From contig DDPV01000025.1 of assembly GCA_002342365.1 (NCBI GenBank), positions 1-8,425 on the forward strand: 8,425 nucleotides of DNA, given 5' to 3'. Source of the stretch: Burkholderiales bacterium UBA2459 (lineage in GTDB: Bacteria; Pseudomonadota; Gammaproteobacteria; Burkholderiales; Burkholderiaceae_E). The position numbers were made by a program, and so were the translations under genes. Within the stretch, counting starts at the first letter, position 1, and every line of letters begins with the position of its first letter. Below the pieces are notes generated by a model, which searched no databases, was not told the DNA's origin, and saw only the letters and a list, made by a program, of their open reading frames with translations. Shown piece after piece: positions 1 through 6,556 of this stretch.

Positions 1-205
1 CGTTCCACCAGGAACACCCCAGAGCATCATTGATAAGCTTGCGGTGACTGTGCAAAAAATTGCATCGGATGCCGCCTTTCGTGAACGCTTTGCAAAGCAG
101 GGCGTTACGGTGCGAAGTTCGAGCACCCAGGAACTCAAGGAATTCATGGAACAAGAAGCGAGACAGTGGACTGAGATCATTCGCGCCAACAACATCAAAA
201 GTTAG
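1..205 (+). CDS. Bug/TctC-family tripartite tricarboxylate transporter substrate-binding protein, C-terminal fragment
   Basis: The open frame from base 2 to the TAG at 203-205 encodes the last 67 residues of a protein whose N-terminus lies outside the window. It opens with VPPGTPQSIIDKL, continues with a helix containing RERFAKQGV, and ends EARQWTEIIRANNIKS. This is the typical C-terminal pattern of Bug/TctC receptors: a 'PxGTPxxiidkLn' helix, a 'G.....s..el..f...E...W..ii' helix, and a final lysine-rich stop. Members of the family are periplasmic proteins of roughly 300-330 residues that bind carboxylates, either for TctAB-type transporters or as orphan receptors. The ligand cannot be predicted from this fragment. 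The gene runs towards the acyl-CoA synthetase gene and stops 6 bases short of that gene's stop codon, so the two are convergent and not one operon. The family call is recognised from sequence pattern only. Confidence 0.85.
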   Translation, partial: VPPGTPQSIIDKLAVTVQKIASDAAFRERFAKQGVTVRSSSTQELKEFMEQEARQWTEIIRANNIKS

Positions 206-211
206 CAGGCT

Positions 212-2464
212 TCAAGGCTCAGATCCTGACAAGCGGCTGTCACTGCATGGCCAATCCGATGTCCAGATCAGGGCATCGACAGCCATGCAGGGCTCGCCGA
301 CCGCGCCAAGCATCAAGGGATTAAGATCGATGGACAGCAGATGAGCCTTGGCCTTGCCTTGTTGGGTGAGGGACAGCTGAGTGGCCATCATTGCAGCCAC
401 GCATTGAATCTGCTGAACCCATGCTGCTACATCAAGCGCTGGTTCACCGCGCACGCCGTCTAGCAGCGGTGCAATCCTCAGTGTTCTAAGCTTTGCACGA
501 ATCGCCTGCTCATCAAAGGGGGCAAGTAACACAACGCTGTCAGGCATCGCCTCAAGGTACAAACCCCCATCGCCGGCCAGGATTACAGTTCCAAACACGG
601 GATCGTAACGTGCGCCAATCATCACCTCGCGCCGCGCCTTGACCTGCTGCGCAATGAGTACACCATCGAGCTGGACCGAAACTTTCGCGGCCTGTCTGAG
701 CATGTCCTCATAGGCCGCTTCAATGGCTTGGGCTGATTGAAGATCCAGGCGGACCAAACCAAGCTCGCTTTTGTGCTGGATCTGTGAGCTGCAGCCCTTG
801 AGCACAAACTTCATATCGGATTTATCGCCGCGGATCGTTTCGAACCAGGCAAGCGCCTGCTGGACAGTTTGCACCAACGCATGCGGAACCACGCTCACGC
901 CCGAGGCTTTCAACAAGGCAAGCGAGTCTGCTTCGTTCAGACAGCGAGCCGCTTGTGTCGGCTCAGCACCAAGCTCGGCCTTGCAAGCCTGCGCTTGCCA
1001 GCGCCAAGCTTCAGCCTTGGCCTGCGCATCGGGCATTCGCAGCTTCAAATCCTTGATCAAAGCCTGATGCGCCATCAACTGCGCAAGGGCGTTGACCGCT
1101 TGCATCTCGGTGTCGAAAACCGGCAGACCGCGTTCGCGAAAATAGGCTGCAACACTTGCCTGTGGCGCAGCGATGGCAAGCGGCTTACCTGTGCTGCGAC
1201 ACAGCTCAGCTGCGTCTTCGGCCATGGATGCCATGTCATAACCCTCACCTGCCACCGGCAAACCGATAATAAAGCCATCGGATGCGGGATCGCTGGCAAT
1301 CACCGGAAGAATATCGCCAAACAAGTTGGGGTTTGACAGCAGCGCGGCCGTGATGTCAATCGGATTGGTAATCGTTGCAAATTTTGGAAGTATCGCAGCA
1401 AGCCCTTCAAGGGTCTTGGGCGCAAGACTTGCCATGGTCATGCCGCGCTGACTCGCAGCATCAGCGGCTTGCACGCAAGCAGCTCCCGAATTGCTGATTG
1501 CAACCAAACGCTTGCCCTTTGGTGCCCAATGCTTCAGATAGACTTCGACTGCAGCCACGAGCTCAAGCATGTCGTTCACGCGCCAAATGCCATGAGCCTC
1601 AAGAAATGCATCGACAACACGATCCTCGTTCGCGAGGGCGCCGGTGTGCGAACTTGCGGCTCGCTGACCTGCGGGAGTCCGTCCGGCCTTGAGCGCAATC
1701 ATGTAAATGCCCTGCTCGCGCGCCACCGCGGCAGCTTCAGCAAGATGCCAAGGATCCGGGATGCCCTCCAGATAAAGAAGCATGAGCTTGAGTGCGGGAT
1801 CATGCGCCACTGCAGCAGCCATTTCACAGACCGTGACATCGGCATCGTTGCCAGTCGCAATCGCATAGCGCACACCGATACCCCGCTGCCTGAGCAAGCC
1901 ATAAGGCACAACGCTCATGGCACCCGACTGACTGACGATCGCCACCGGACCATCCATCGGCGACGCTTCAATGAACATGGTCGAAAAACTAGCCACCATG
2001 CCGTTGCTGAAATTGGCCATACCCTGCGTGTTTGGCCCGATGATTCGCATCCCGGCTTCCGAGGCCGCCTGAAGCATGCGTTGCTGCATCGCCTTGCCCG
2101 CAGCATCGGTTTCGCCAAATCCTGAGCTCATCACAATCGTGTTGCGAACGCCAGCCTTGGCGCAACTCCTGACCGAATCGATCGCCAATTCCCCGGGTAA
2201 AGCCACGATTGCCAGATCAGGAGGCTGCGCTACCGCTTCGATCGATGCGGCGGTTTGATAGCCTTGAATCTCAGGGCGCTGGGCGTGAATTGGCGTGACC
2301 AGACCGGAGAAACCGCATTGTCTAAAAAATTTGAGCGGCCTGCCACCGATTTTGTTGGGATTGTCCGATGCGCCAAACATCACAACCGAGCGGGGATGAA
2401 AGGCCGAAAGCAAGGAGGCACGCCGCGCCTCTGGCGATGGGTTGGCGATAATTTTCGAAGTCAT
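212..2464 (-). CDS. NDP-forming acyl-CoA synthetase (acetate--CoA ligase, ADP-forming, fused alpha-beta type)
   Basis: The 750-residue protein should interconvert an acyl-CoA, NDP and phosphate with the free acid, CoA and NTP in the cytoplasm. Domains in order: a CoA-binding Rossmann domain (about 20-150, with VVMFGASDNPNKIGG and IIGPNTQGM), two succinyl-CoA-ligase-like flavodoxin domains (about 170-460, with AIVSQSGAM), and an ATP-grasp domain (about 505-735). Both family histidines are visible: His273 in SSHTGALA, the expected phosphohistidine, and His564 in IQHKSELG of the ATP-grasp half. Further ATP-grasp signs are RYDPVFGTVILAGDGG and the IDLNPLML strand near 712-719. The length fits a fused enzyme without the GNAT acetyltransferase domain found in Pat-type proteins. 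The ATG at 2462-2464 has an AAGGAG 10 bases upstream. It is the last gene of an operon with the DUF35 and thiolase-fold genes, 18 bases after the former. Substrate is unknown; direction could be acid activation or energy-conserving acyl-CoA hydrolysis. Confidence 0.88.
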   Translation of the reverse strand: MTSKIIANPSPEARRASLLSAFHPRSVVMFGASDNPNKIGGRPLKFFRQCGFSGLVTPIHAQRPEIQGYQTAASIEAVAQPPDLAIVALPGELAIDSVRSCAKAGVRNTIVMSSGFGETDAAGKAMQQRMLQAASEAGMRIIGPNTQGMANFSNGMVASFSTMFIEASPMDGPVAIVSQSGAMSVVPYGLLRQRGIGVRYAIATGNDADVTVCEMAAAVAHDPALKLMLLYLEGIPDPWHLAEAAAVAREQGIYMIALKAGRTPAGQRAASSHTGALANEDRVVDAFLEAHGIWRVNDMLELVAAVEVYLKHWAPKGKRLVAISNSGAACVQAADAASQRGMTMASLAPKTLEGLAAILPKFATITNPIDITAALLSNPNLFGDILPVIASDPASDGFIIGLPVAGEGYDMASMAEDAAELCRSTGKPLAIAAPQASVAAYFRERGLPVFDTEMQAVNALAQLMAHQALIKDLKLRMPDAQAKAEAWRWQAQACKAELGAEPTQAARCLNEADSLALLKASGVSVVPHALVQTVQQALAWFETIRGDKSDMKFVLKGCSSQIQHKSELGLVRLDLQSAQAIEAAYEDMLRQAAKVSVQLDGVLIAQQVKARREVMIGARYDPVFGTVILAGDGGLYLEAMPDSVVLLAPFDEQAIRAKLRTLRIAPLLDGVRGEPALDVAAWVQQIQCVAAMMATQLSLTQQGKAKAHLLSIDLNPLMLGAVGEPCMAVDALIWTSDWPCSDSRLSGSEP
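243..290. repeat. 9-bp inverted repeat downstream of the Bug-receptor gene
   Basis: CTGCATGGC (243-251) is the exact reverse complement of GCCATGCAG (282-290), with a 30-base interval. A second pair, GGCTGTC (235-241) with GACAGCC (278-284), shares bases with it, so the two stems exclude each other. It sits in the 3' coding part of the acyl-CoA synthetase gene and 37 bases after the receptor stop. There is no T run. A role in ending the receptor transcript is possible but weakly supported. Confidence 0.25.
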
Positions 2465-2474
2465 GACTAAGCCA

Positions 2475-2480
2475 CTCCTT
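2475..2480 (-). promoter_or_regulatory. Shine-Dalgarno site of the acyl-CoA synthetase gene
   Basis: On the minus strand the bases read AAGGAG, followed by 10 bases and then the ATG at 2464. The site fills most of the 18-base gap after the DUF35 stop codon. It is the clearest ribosome-binding site in the window and supports this ATG as the start. Confidence 0.75.
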
Positions 2481-2482
2481 GG

Positions 2483-2914
2483 TTAGCTCAATGGCGCTTC
2501 CCGGGGGTCAAAGACCTCAATCGGCTTTGCGAGCAGGCCGATGCGCTGGCCCCAAAGCCGCGGGCTCAGCATAACCCCATCACCGATCCTTAGCATCGGG
2601 CCTCTCGTTCGACTCTCGGGGTCTTGAATTGCCATCAGGCGGAATCCTTCGCGCATGCAAACGAGCACAATGGCATAGGGCACCAAGGCCTGAAACGCCG
2701 GATCTGAAGCGCGCCCGATGTCCGTCAGCGCTTCGACCTCGCCGAGGCCAGTGCTCTGCTTCCATTGCAGCGACTTCGAGCCGCAGGCGAGGCAGCGATA
2801 ACGCGAAAGCGATTGCGGTAGCTGGCAGCGGCTGCAGAACTGATAGCGGATCTCGCCAGCCTTCAAACCATCGACAAAGGGCTTTACGCAAAGCGGGGTA
2901 GCGAAGGAATGCAT
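2483..2914 (-). CDS. DUF35 zinc-ribbon/OB-fold protein, partner of the adjacent thiolase-fold protein
   Basis: From the ATG at 2912-2914 the protein has 143 residues, normal for this family. It starts with the helix that precedes the ribbon (KPFVDGLKAGEIRYQFC), then a rubredoxin-like zinc ribbon with two Cys pairs, CSRC (Cys27, Cys30) and CLAC (Cys41, Cys44). An OB-fold half follows, including VPYAIVLVCMREGFRLM and a C-terminal RIGDGVMLSP strand. Family members normally bind a thiolase-like protein and can be essential for its activity, as with the Ltp2 steroid aldolase. The gene follows the thiolase-fold gene directly, which fits that role. A TTG at 2930-2932 would add six residues and overlap the upstream TAG; I prefer the ATG because the family's usual N-terminus is short, but neither start has a clear Shine-Dalgarno, so translation may be coupled to the gene before it. 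No catalytic activity is expected by itself. Confidence 0.85.
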   Translation of the reverse strand: MHSFATPLCVKPFVDGLKAGEIRYQFCSRCQLPQSLSRYRCLACGSKSLQWKQSTGLGEVEALTDIGRASDPAFQALVPYAIVLVCMREGFRLMAIQDPESRTRGPMLRIGDGVMLSPRLWGQRIGLLAKPIEVFDPREAPLS

Positions 2915-2925
2915 CGACGCGAAGG

Positions 2926-4059
2926 CTAACAAGCATCAAAAATCAGCGAAACATGCGCCGAAAGCACCCCACCGTCGGCGTGTATCAGTGCGAGTTCGCG
3001 GGCCGGAATTTGTCGCGTACCGGCGGTCTGACTCAACTGCGCATAGCACTCTGCGATATGCGCCAGGCCGCCAGCCACCCCCGAATGGCCAAAGGAAAGC
3101 AAGCCACCATGGGTATTCAATGGCATCTCGCCCTGCGCATCGAAGTGGCCCGAGCGTGCAAATGCTGCACTTTGCCCCCTTGGGGTAAGGCCCAGGTCCT
3201 CAAGCAGGATCGCCAAGGTAATCGTGAAGGAATCGTAAATACCAAGATAGTCCACGTCGGCCAGATCACAGCGCGATTGTTCAAGGGCGCGCGCAAGGCT
3301 GTCCCGTGCACCAAAGTCTTCAGCTGACCGCATCGCGCTCAGATGCTGATGTCGGTGGCCTTGCCCTGCGCCACGCAGCCTTAATGCGGGTCGCCCCGGA
3401 TGATCAGCACTGATCAGAAGTGCCACTGCACCATCGGAAATCGGACAACAGTCCAAAAGTTTGAGCGGGGAAGCAATGGATCTTGATTGGAGAACGTTCT
3501 GAACACTGATAGTTTCACGAAAATGGGCCTTGGGGTGCGTGCTTGCATGCAAGCGCATCAGCACAGCGAGCTCGGCAAGATCGCGCTCTTGAATCCCTGC
3601 TGCCGCCATATATCGTGAAGCAAGCAGCGCGTAGTAAGCGGGAACCGTCGTTCCATGGGGCAGCTCGTAGTCCGGGTCACCTACCTGGGCCAAGGCGGCG
3701 ATTGCAGCATCACGCGCCATGCCGCTAAGCCGGTTTTCACCCGCAACAACAAGCACCTGCCGGCAGCGCTTGGCTCTGATCAAGTCTCCAGCAAGCATGA
3801 CCATGCCGGCCCCGGTTGCACCACCCATTTGCATGCCGTGCGCATACGCGGGCGACAAGCCATAGCGTTCGGCAAAAAGGTCGGCCGGCATCAGGTGCGG
3901 AAGATTGACCGCATAGCCACAAAGCAGTCCGTCGATCTGGCCGGGTTCGAGCCCCGATTGCAACAGAACATCATCGGTGGCTTGGGCCATCAGGTCGGTG
4001 GTGGAAAGGGTCTGCAAGTCGCCAAAAGCCGTACAGGCTGCAGCAGTCAGGTAGGGCAT
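2926..4059 (-). CDS. Thiolase-fold (SCP2/lipid-transfer-type) protein lacking the canonical nucleophilic Cys
   Basis: The 377-residue protein has the thiolase duplicated fold, in its SCP2-type non-condensing version. Recognisable blocks are QIDGLLCGYA (41-50), the MQMGGATGAGM loop (76-86), LLVVAGENR-like strand and turn (101-110), LLDCCPISDGAVALLIS (201-217), YLGIYDSFTI (271-280) and the NTHGGLLSFGHSGVAGG loop (315-331). In true thiolases the 76-86 loop carries the nucleophile as C-A-x-G; here the aligned residue is Gly80. The C-terminal Cys of the C-x-G motif is also absent, with ALIHADGG in its place, while His325 of the GH loop is kept. It probably works with the following DUF35 protein on a CoA ester; retro-aldol cleavage as in Ltp2 is one option, a ketothiolase another. 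The ATG at 4059 is forced: an in-frame TGA lies two codons upstream. No strong Shine-Dalgarno is visible. First gene of the operon. Confidence 0.85.
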   Translation of the reverse strand: MPYLTAAACTAFGDLQTLSTTDLMAQATDDVLLQSGLEPGQIDGLLCGYAVNLPHLMPADLFAERYGLSPAYAHGMQMGGATGAGMVMLAGDLIRAKRCRQVLVVAGENRLSGMARDAAIAALAQVGDPDYELPHGTTVPAYYALLASRYMAAAGIQERDLAELAVLMRLHASTHPKAHFRETISVQNVLQSRSIASPLKLLDCCPISDGAVALLISADHPGRPALRLRGAGQGHRHQHLSAMRSAEDFGARDSLARALEQSRCDLADVDYLGIYDSFTITLAILLEDLGLTPRGQSAAFARSGHFDAQGEMPLNTHGGLLSFGHSGVAGGLAHIAECYAQLSQTAGTRQIPARELALIHADGGVLSAHVSLIFDAC

Positions 4060-4092
4060 GCGCGATCAGGGCCAAATCGTTATGTGAAGTCG

Positions 4093-4121
4093 ATCATGGA
4101 TGCCATCCAAACTGCCGTCAA
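4093..4121 (-). promoter_or_regulatory. Candidate sigma-70 promoter of the thiolase-DUF35-synthetase operon
   Basis: Read on the minus strand, TTGACG (4121-4116; five of six matches to the -35 consensus) is followed by a 17-base spacer and CATGAT (4098-4093; four of six matches to the -10). Transcription would begin near 4086 and give a leader of about 27 bases before the thiolase ATG. Spacing and position are good, but the call rests on consensus matching alone. Confidence 0.45.
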
Positions 4122-4243
4122 CAAGGGTCTGACTTCGGAGGCTGTGCAAGGGTCCGAAAAAGCGTCGCCCGCACCAAGAAGCCTGAAGGCGTGGATTACG
4201 CTCCAAGATCGATACCAAAATGCGAACTAAAAGGCTGCTCTCA

Positions 4244-4257
4244 CATCATTTATGATG
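4244..4257. promoter_or_regulatory. Perfect dyad CATCAT-TT-ATGATG over a possible glcB -10 box
   Basis: The six-base arms are perfectly complementary around a TT centre. The right half contains TATGAT (4251-4256), a five-of-six match to a -10 box on the + strand, 74 bases before glcB. The expected -35 position holds TAAAAG, a poor match, so any promoter here would need an activator or be weak. A dyad overlapping the -10 is a usual place for a repressor or activator to bind. No regulator gene lies in the window. Confidence 0.3.
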
Positions 4258-4269
4258 CGAGGCGGTAAA

Positions 4270-4297
4270 GGTTCTCAAAAGCGTTTTTGAAAGGACC
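4270..4297 (+). other. Possible leader hairpin upstream of glcB
   Basis: TCAAAA (4275-4280) pairs with TTTTGA (4285-4290) over a four-base loop. After a two-base bulge, GGTTC (4270-4274) pairs with GGACC (4293-4297) with one U-G pair. It ends 33 bases before the glcB ATG and would be in the leader if transcription starts at the TATGAT box. There is no T run after it, so it does not look like an intrinsic terminator. The rest of the gap from 4060 to 4330 shows no convincing gene. Confidence 0.3.
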
Positions 4298-4330
4298 GAC
4301 CTCCACCAACCCTCAACAGGCGAGCAGCTT

Positions 4331-6556
4331 ATGACCGAGCGCACCCCGATCCATCGGCTTGAAGTGGCCACCGGGCTTTATCAATTCATCAACGACAAAG
4401 TCTTACCGGGGACCGGTATCGACCCGGCAAGGTTTTGGGAGGGCTTTGACGCCATTGTTCACGACCTCGCACCGAAAAACCTGCATTTACTCGCCGAACG
4501 CGACCGCATGCAAGCAGCGCTTGATCAATGGCATCAGTCCCATCCCGGTGCCATCGAGGATATGCCCGCTTACCAGCACTTCTTGCGCAGCATTGGTTAC
4601 CTGGTCGACGATCCGGGCCCGGTTCAGGTCAACACAAGCCGAATTGACCACGAAATTGCGCATCAAGCGGGGCCACAACTCGTGGTTCCGATTCTCAATG
4701 CGCGCTATGCGCTCAATGCTGCCAATGCCCGCTGGGGATCGCTTTATGACGCGCTGTATGGCACCGACGCGATCAGCGAGTCAGATGGTGCCGAACGCAG
4801 CGGCGGCTACAACCCGATTCGAGGCGCAAAAGTCATCGCTTTTGCGCGTCGCTTTCTTGATGACGCGCTTGCGCTTGCCCATGGTTCACATCGCGATGCG
4901 GTTCACTACCGCTTGAAGCCGGCTGAAAACGGCAAACTCGAACTCGAGGTGGCGCTACAAGATGGGAGCCTCAGCGGCTTGAAGCATGCCGATCACTGCA
5001 TCGGCTATCAGGGCCATCCCGAGCAGCCAAGCTCGATTCTTTTTGTACATCATGGTTTGCATATCGATCTACAAATCGATCGCGAAGCTTCGATCGGTTC
5101 GCATGATGCAGCTGGTGTGCAAGACATTATCCTTGAAGCGGCGGTTTCAACGATTCTGGATTTGGAGGACTCGGTTGCCGTTGTCGACGCTGAGGACAAA
5201 GTCGCTGCTTATGCAAATTGGCTTGGGATTGTGAAGGGCGACTTGAGCGAAGAAGTCAGCAAAGGCGGCCAGCGATTTACGCGCAGGCTCAACCCGGATC
5301 GCCATTACCAGGGTGTGGACGGTCAGGAGCGGATCTTGCACGGACGCTCGCTCTTATTCTTGCGCAACGTCGGACATTTGATGACCAACCCCTCGGTCTT
5401 GTACAGCGGCGGAGAGGAAATCCCCGAAGGCATTTTGGACGCGATGGTCACCACCGCCATCGCCATGCATGATTTGAATCGGATGGAGCAGCCGGGTATC
5501 CGAAATACAAGAACCGGATCGGTCTATATTGTCAAACCCAAGATGCATGGTCCGCAGGAGACAGCCTTTGCCTGTGAGCTTTTTTCACGCGTTGAAGCAG
5601 TACTCGGTCTTGAGCCAAACACCGTAAAGCTTGGCATCATGGATGAAGAGCGGCGAACAAGTGTGAATCTGAAAGCCTGCATCGCTGAGGGCGCATCCCG
5701 CGTTGCCTTTATCAACACCGGCTTTCTGGACCGAACCGGCGACGAGATGCACACCGCAATGCAAGCTGGCCCGATGCTGCGCAAGGCCGCGATGAAGTCA
5801 AGCGCCTGGATCAGCGCGTATGAGCGAAACAATGTCTTGATTGGACTTGCCTGCGGTTTAAGGGGCAAGGCACAAATCGGAAAAGGCATGTGGGCTATGC
5901 CCGATTTGATGGCGGCCATGCTCGAGCAAAAAATTGCGCACCCCAAGGCGGGTGCAAACACCGCCTGGGTGCCCTCGCCGACCGCAGCGACGCTGCATGC
6001 GATTCATTACCATCAGGTCGAGGTTGCGGCGATTCAAGAGGCAATGGAAGTGGGAAGCGTCGACCTGGACCGGGATGCCATCCTGAATGAACTCCTGACA
6101 ATTCCTGTCAGCATGCAAGGCGTCTGGACTGAAGCGGAAAAGCGTGAGGAAATCGAAAACAATGTGCAAGGCATTCTCGGCTATGTCGTGCGCTGGATCG
6201 ATCAGGGGGTTGGCTGCTCAAAGGTTCCCGATATTCATAACGTTGGGCTGATGGAGGACAGGGCAACCTTGCGCATTTCGAGTCAGCATCTGGCCAATTG
6301 GCTCTTGCATAAGGTCGTAAGCCCTGAAGAGGTCAAGCAGGTCTTTGAAAACATGGCCGCAGTTGTCGATCAACAAAACGCAGGCGATTCCTTGTACCGG
6401 CCGATGGCTAAACAATTAGATCGTTCTATGGCCTATCAGGCAGCCTGCGACCTGGTCTTTAAAGGATTAGAACAGCCAAGCGGTTATACTGAACCCCTGC
6501 TCCATGATTGGCGATTGAAGTTAAAGGCACGCGATAAAAGCGAGCGTGCATCCTGA
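4331..6556 (+). CDS. glcB: Malate synthase G
   Basis: The enzyme condenses glyoxylate with acetyl-CoA and water to give malate and CoA (EC 2.3.3.9), in the cytoplasm, as part of glyoxylate/glycolate assimilation. At 741 residues it is slightly longer than E. coli GlcB (723) but colinear with it. Catalytic features, matched to E. coli numbering from memory: Arg345 in FLRNVGHLM (Arg338), Glu439 in GIMDEERRTS (Glu427) and Asp467 in NTGFLDRTGDE (Asp455) for Mg2+, Cys629 in GCSKVPDIHN (Cys617), and the general base Asp643 in LMEDRATLRISSQH (Asp631). RGKAQIGKGMWAMPDLM and WVPSPTAATLHAIHYH are hallmark stretches of the G isoform. Domain order should be helical clasp, TIM barrel with inserted alpha/beta domain, and C-terminal plug (about 600 onward). 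The ATG is preceded by only a weak purine stretch. No glycolate oxidase or isocitrate lyase gene is beside it, so it appears to be transcribed alone. Its last 73 bases overlap the oxidoreductase gene on the other strand. Confidence 0.96.
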   Translation: MTERTPIHRLEVATGLYQFINDKVLPGTGIDPARFWEGFDAIVHDLAPKNLHLLAERDRMQAALDQWHQSHPGAIEDMPAYQHFLRSIGYLVDDPGPVQVNTSRIDHEIAHQAGPQLVVPILNARYALNAANARWGSLYDALYGTDAISESDGAERSGGYNPIRGAKVIAFARRFLDDALALAHGSHRDAVHYRLKPAENGKLELEVALQDGSLSGLKHADHCIGYQGHPEQPSSILFVHHGLHIDLQIDREASIGSHDAAGVQDIILEAAVSTILDLEDSVAVVDAEDKVAAYANWLGIVKGDLSEEVSKGGQRFTRRLNPDRHYQGVDGQERILHGRSLLFLRNVGHLMTNPSVLYSGGEEIPEGILDAMVTTAIAMHDLNRMEQPGIRNTRTGSVYIVKPKMHGPQETAFACELFSRVEAVLGLEPNTVKLGIMDEERRTSVNLKACIAEGASRVAFINTGFLDRTGDEMHTAMQAGPMLRKAAMKSSAWISAYERNNVLIGLACGLRGKAQIGKGMWAMPDLMAAMLEQKIAHPKAGANTAWVPSPTAATLHAIHYHQVEVAAIQEAMEVGSVDLDRDAILNELLTIPVSMQGVWTEAEKREEIENNVQGILGYVVRWIDQGVGCSKVPDIHNVGLMEDRATLRISSQHLANWLLHKVVSPEEVKQVFENMAAVVDQQNAGDSLYRPMAKQLDRSMAYQAACDLVFKGLEQPSGYTEPLLHDWRLKLKARDKSERAS

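Noticed and set aside
1469..2125. A 218-codon + strand open frame opposite the acyl-CoA synthetase gene
   Set aside because: It lies wholly inside a gene with strong family motifs on the other strand, has no recognisable domain, and is rich in Arg, His and Cys as expected of an antisense shadow.
212..2464. The synthetase as a Pat-type protein acetyltransferase
   Set aside because: No GNAT domain is present: the ATP-grasp domain runs to the C-terminus, and both histidines expected of an active NDP-forming synthetase are kept.
3655..4230. A 191-codon + strand open frame running through the start of the thiolase-fold gene
   Set aside because: Most of it is antisense to conserved thiolase motifs. 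Only its last part, from 4096, is outside a gene and is treated separately as a low-interest possibility.
5083..5092. Perfect 10-base palindrome CGAAGCTTCG flanked by GATCG-type words
   Set aside because: It is inside the glcB coding sequence, short, and the flanking words do not extend the symmetry; chance and codon choice explain it.
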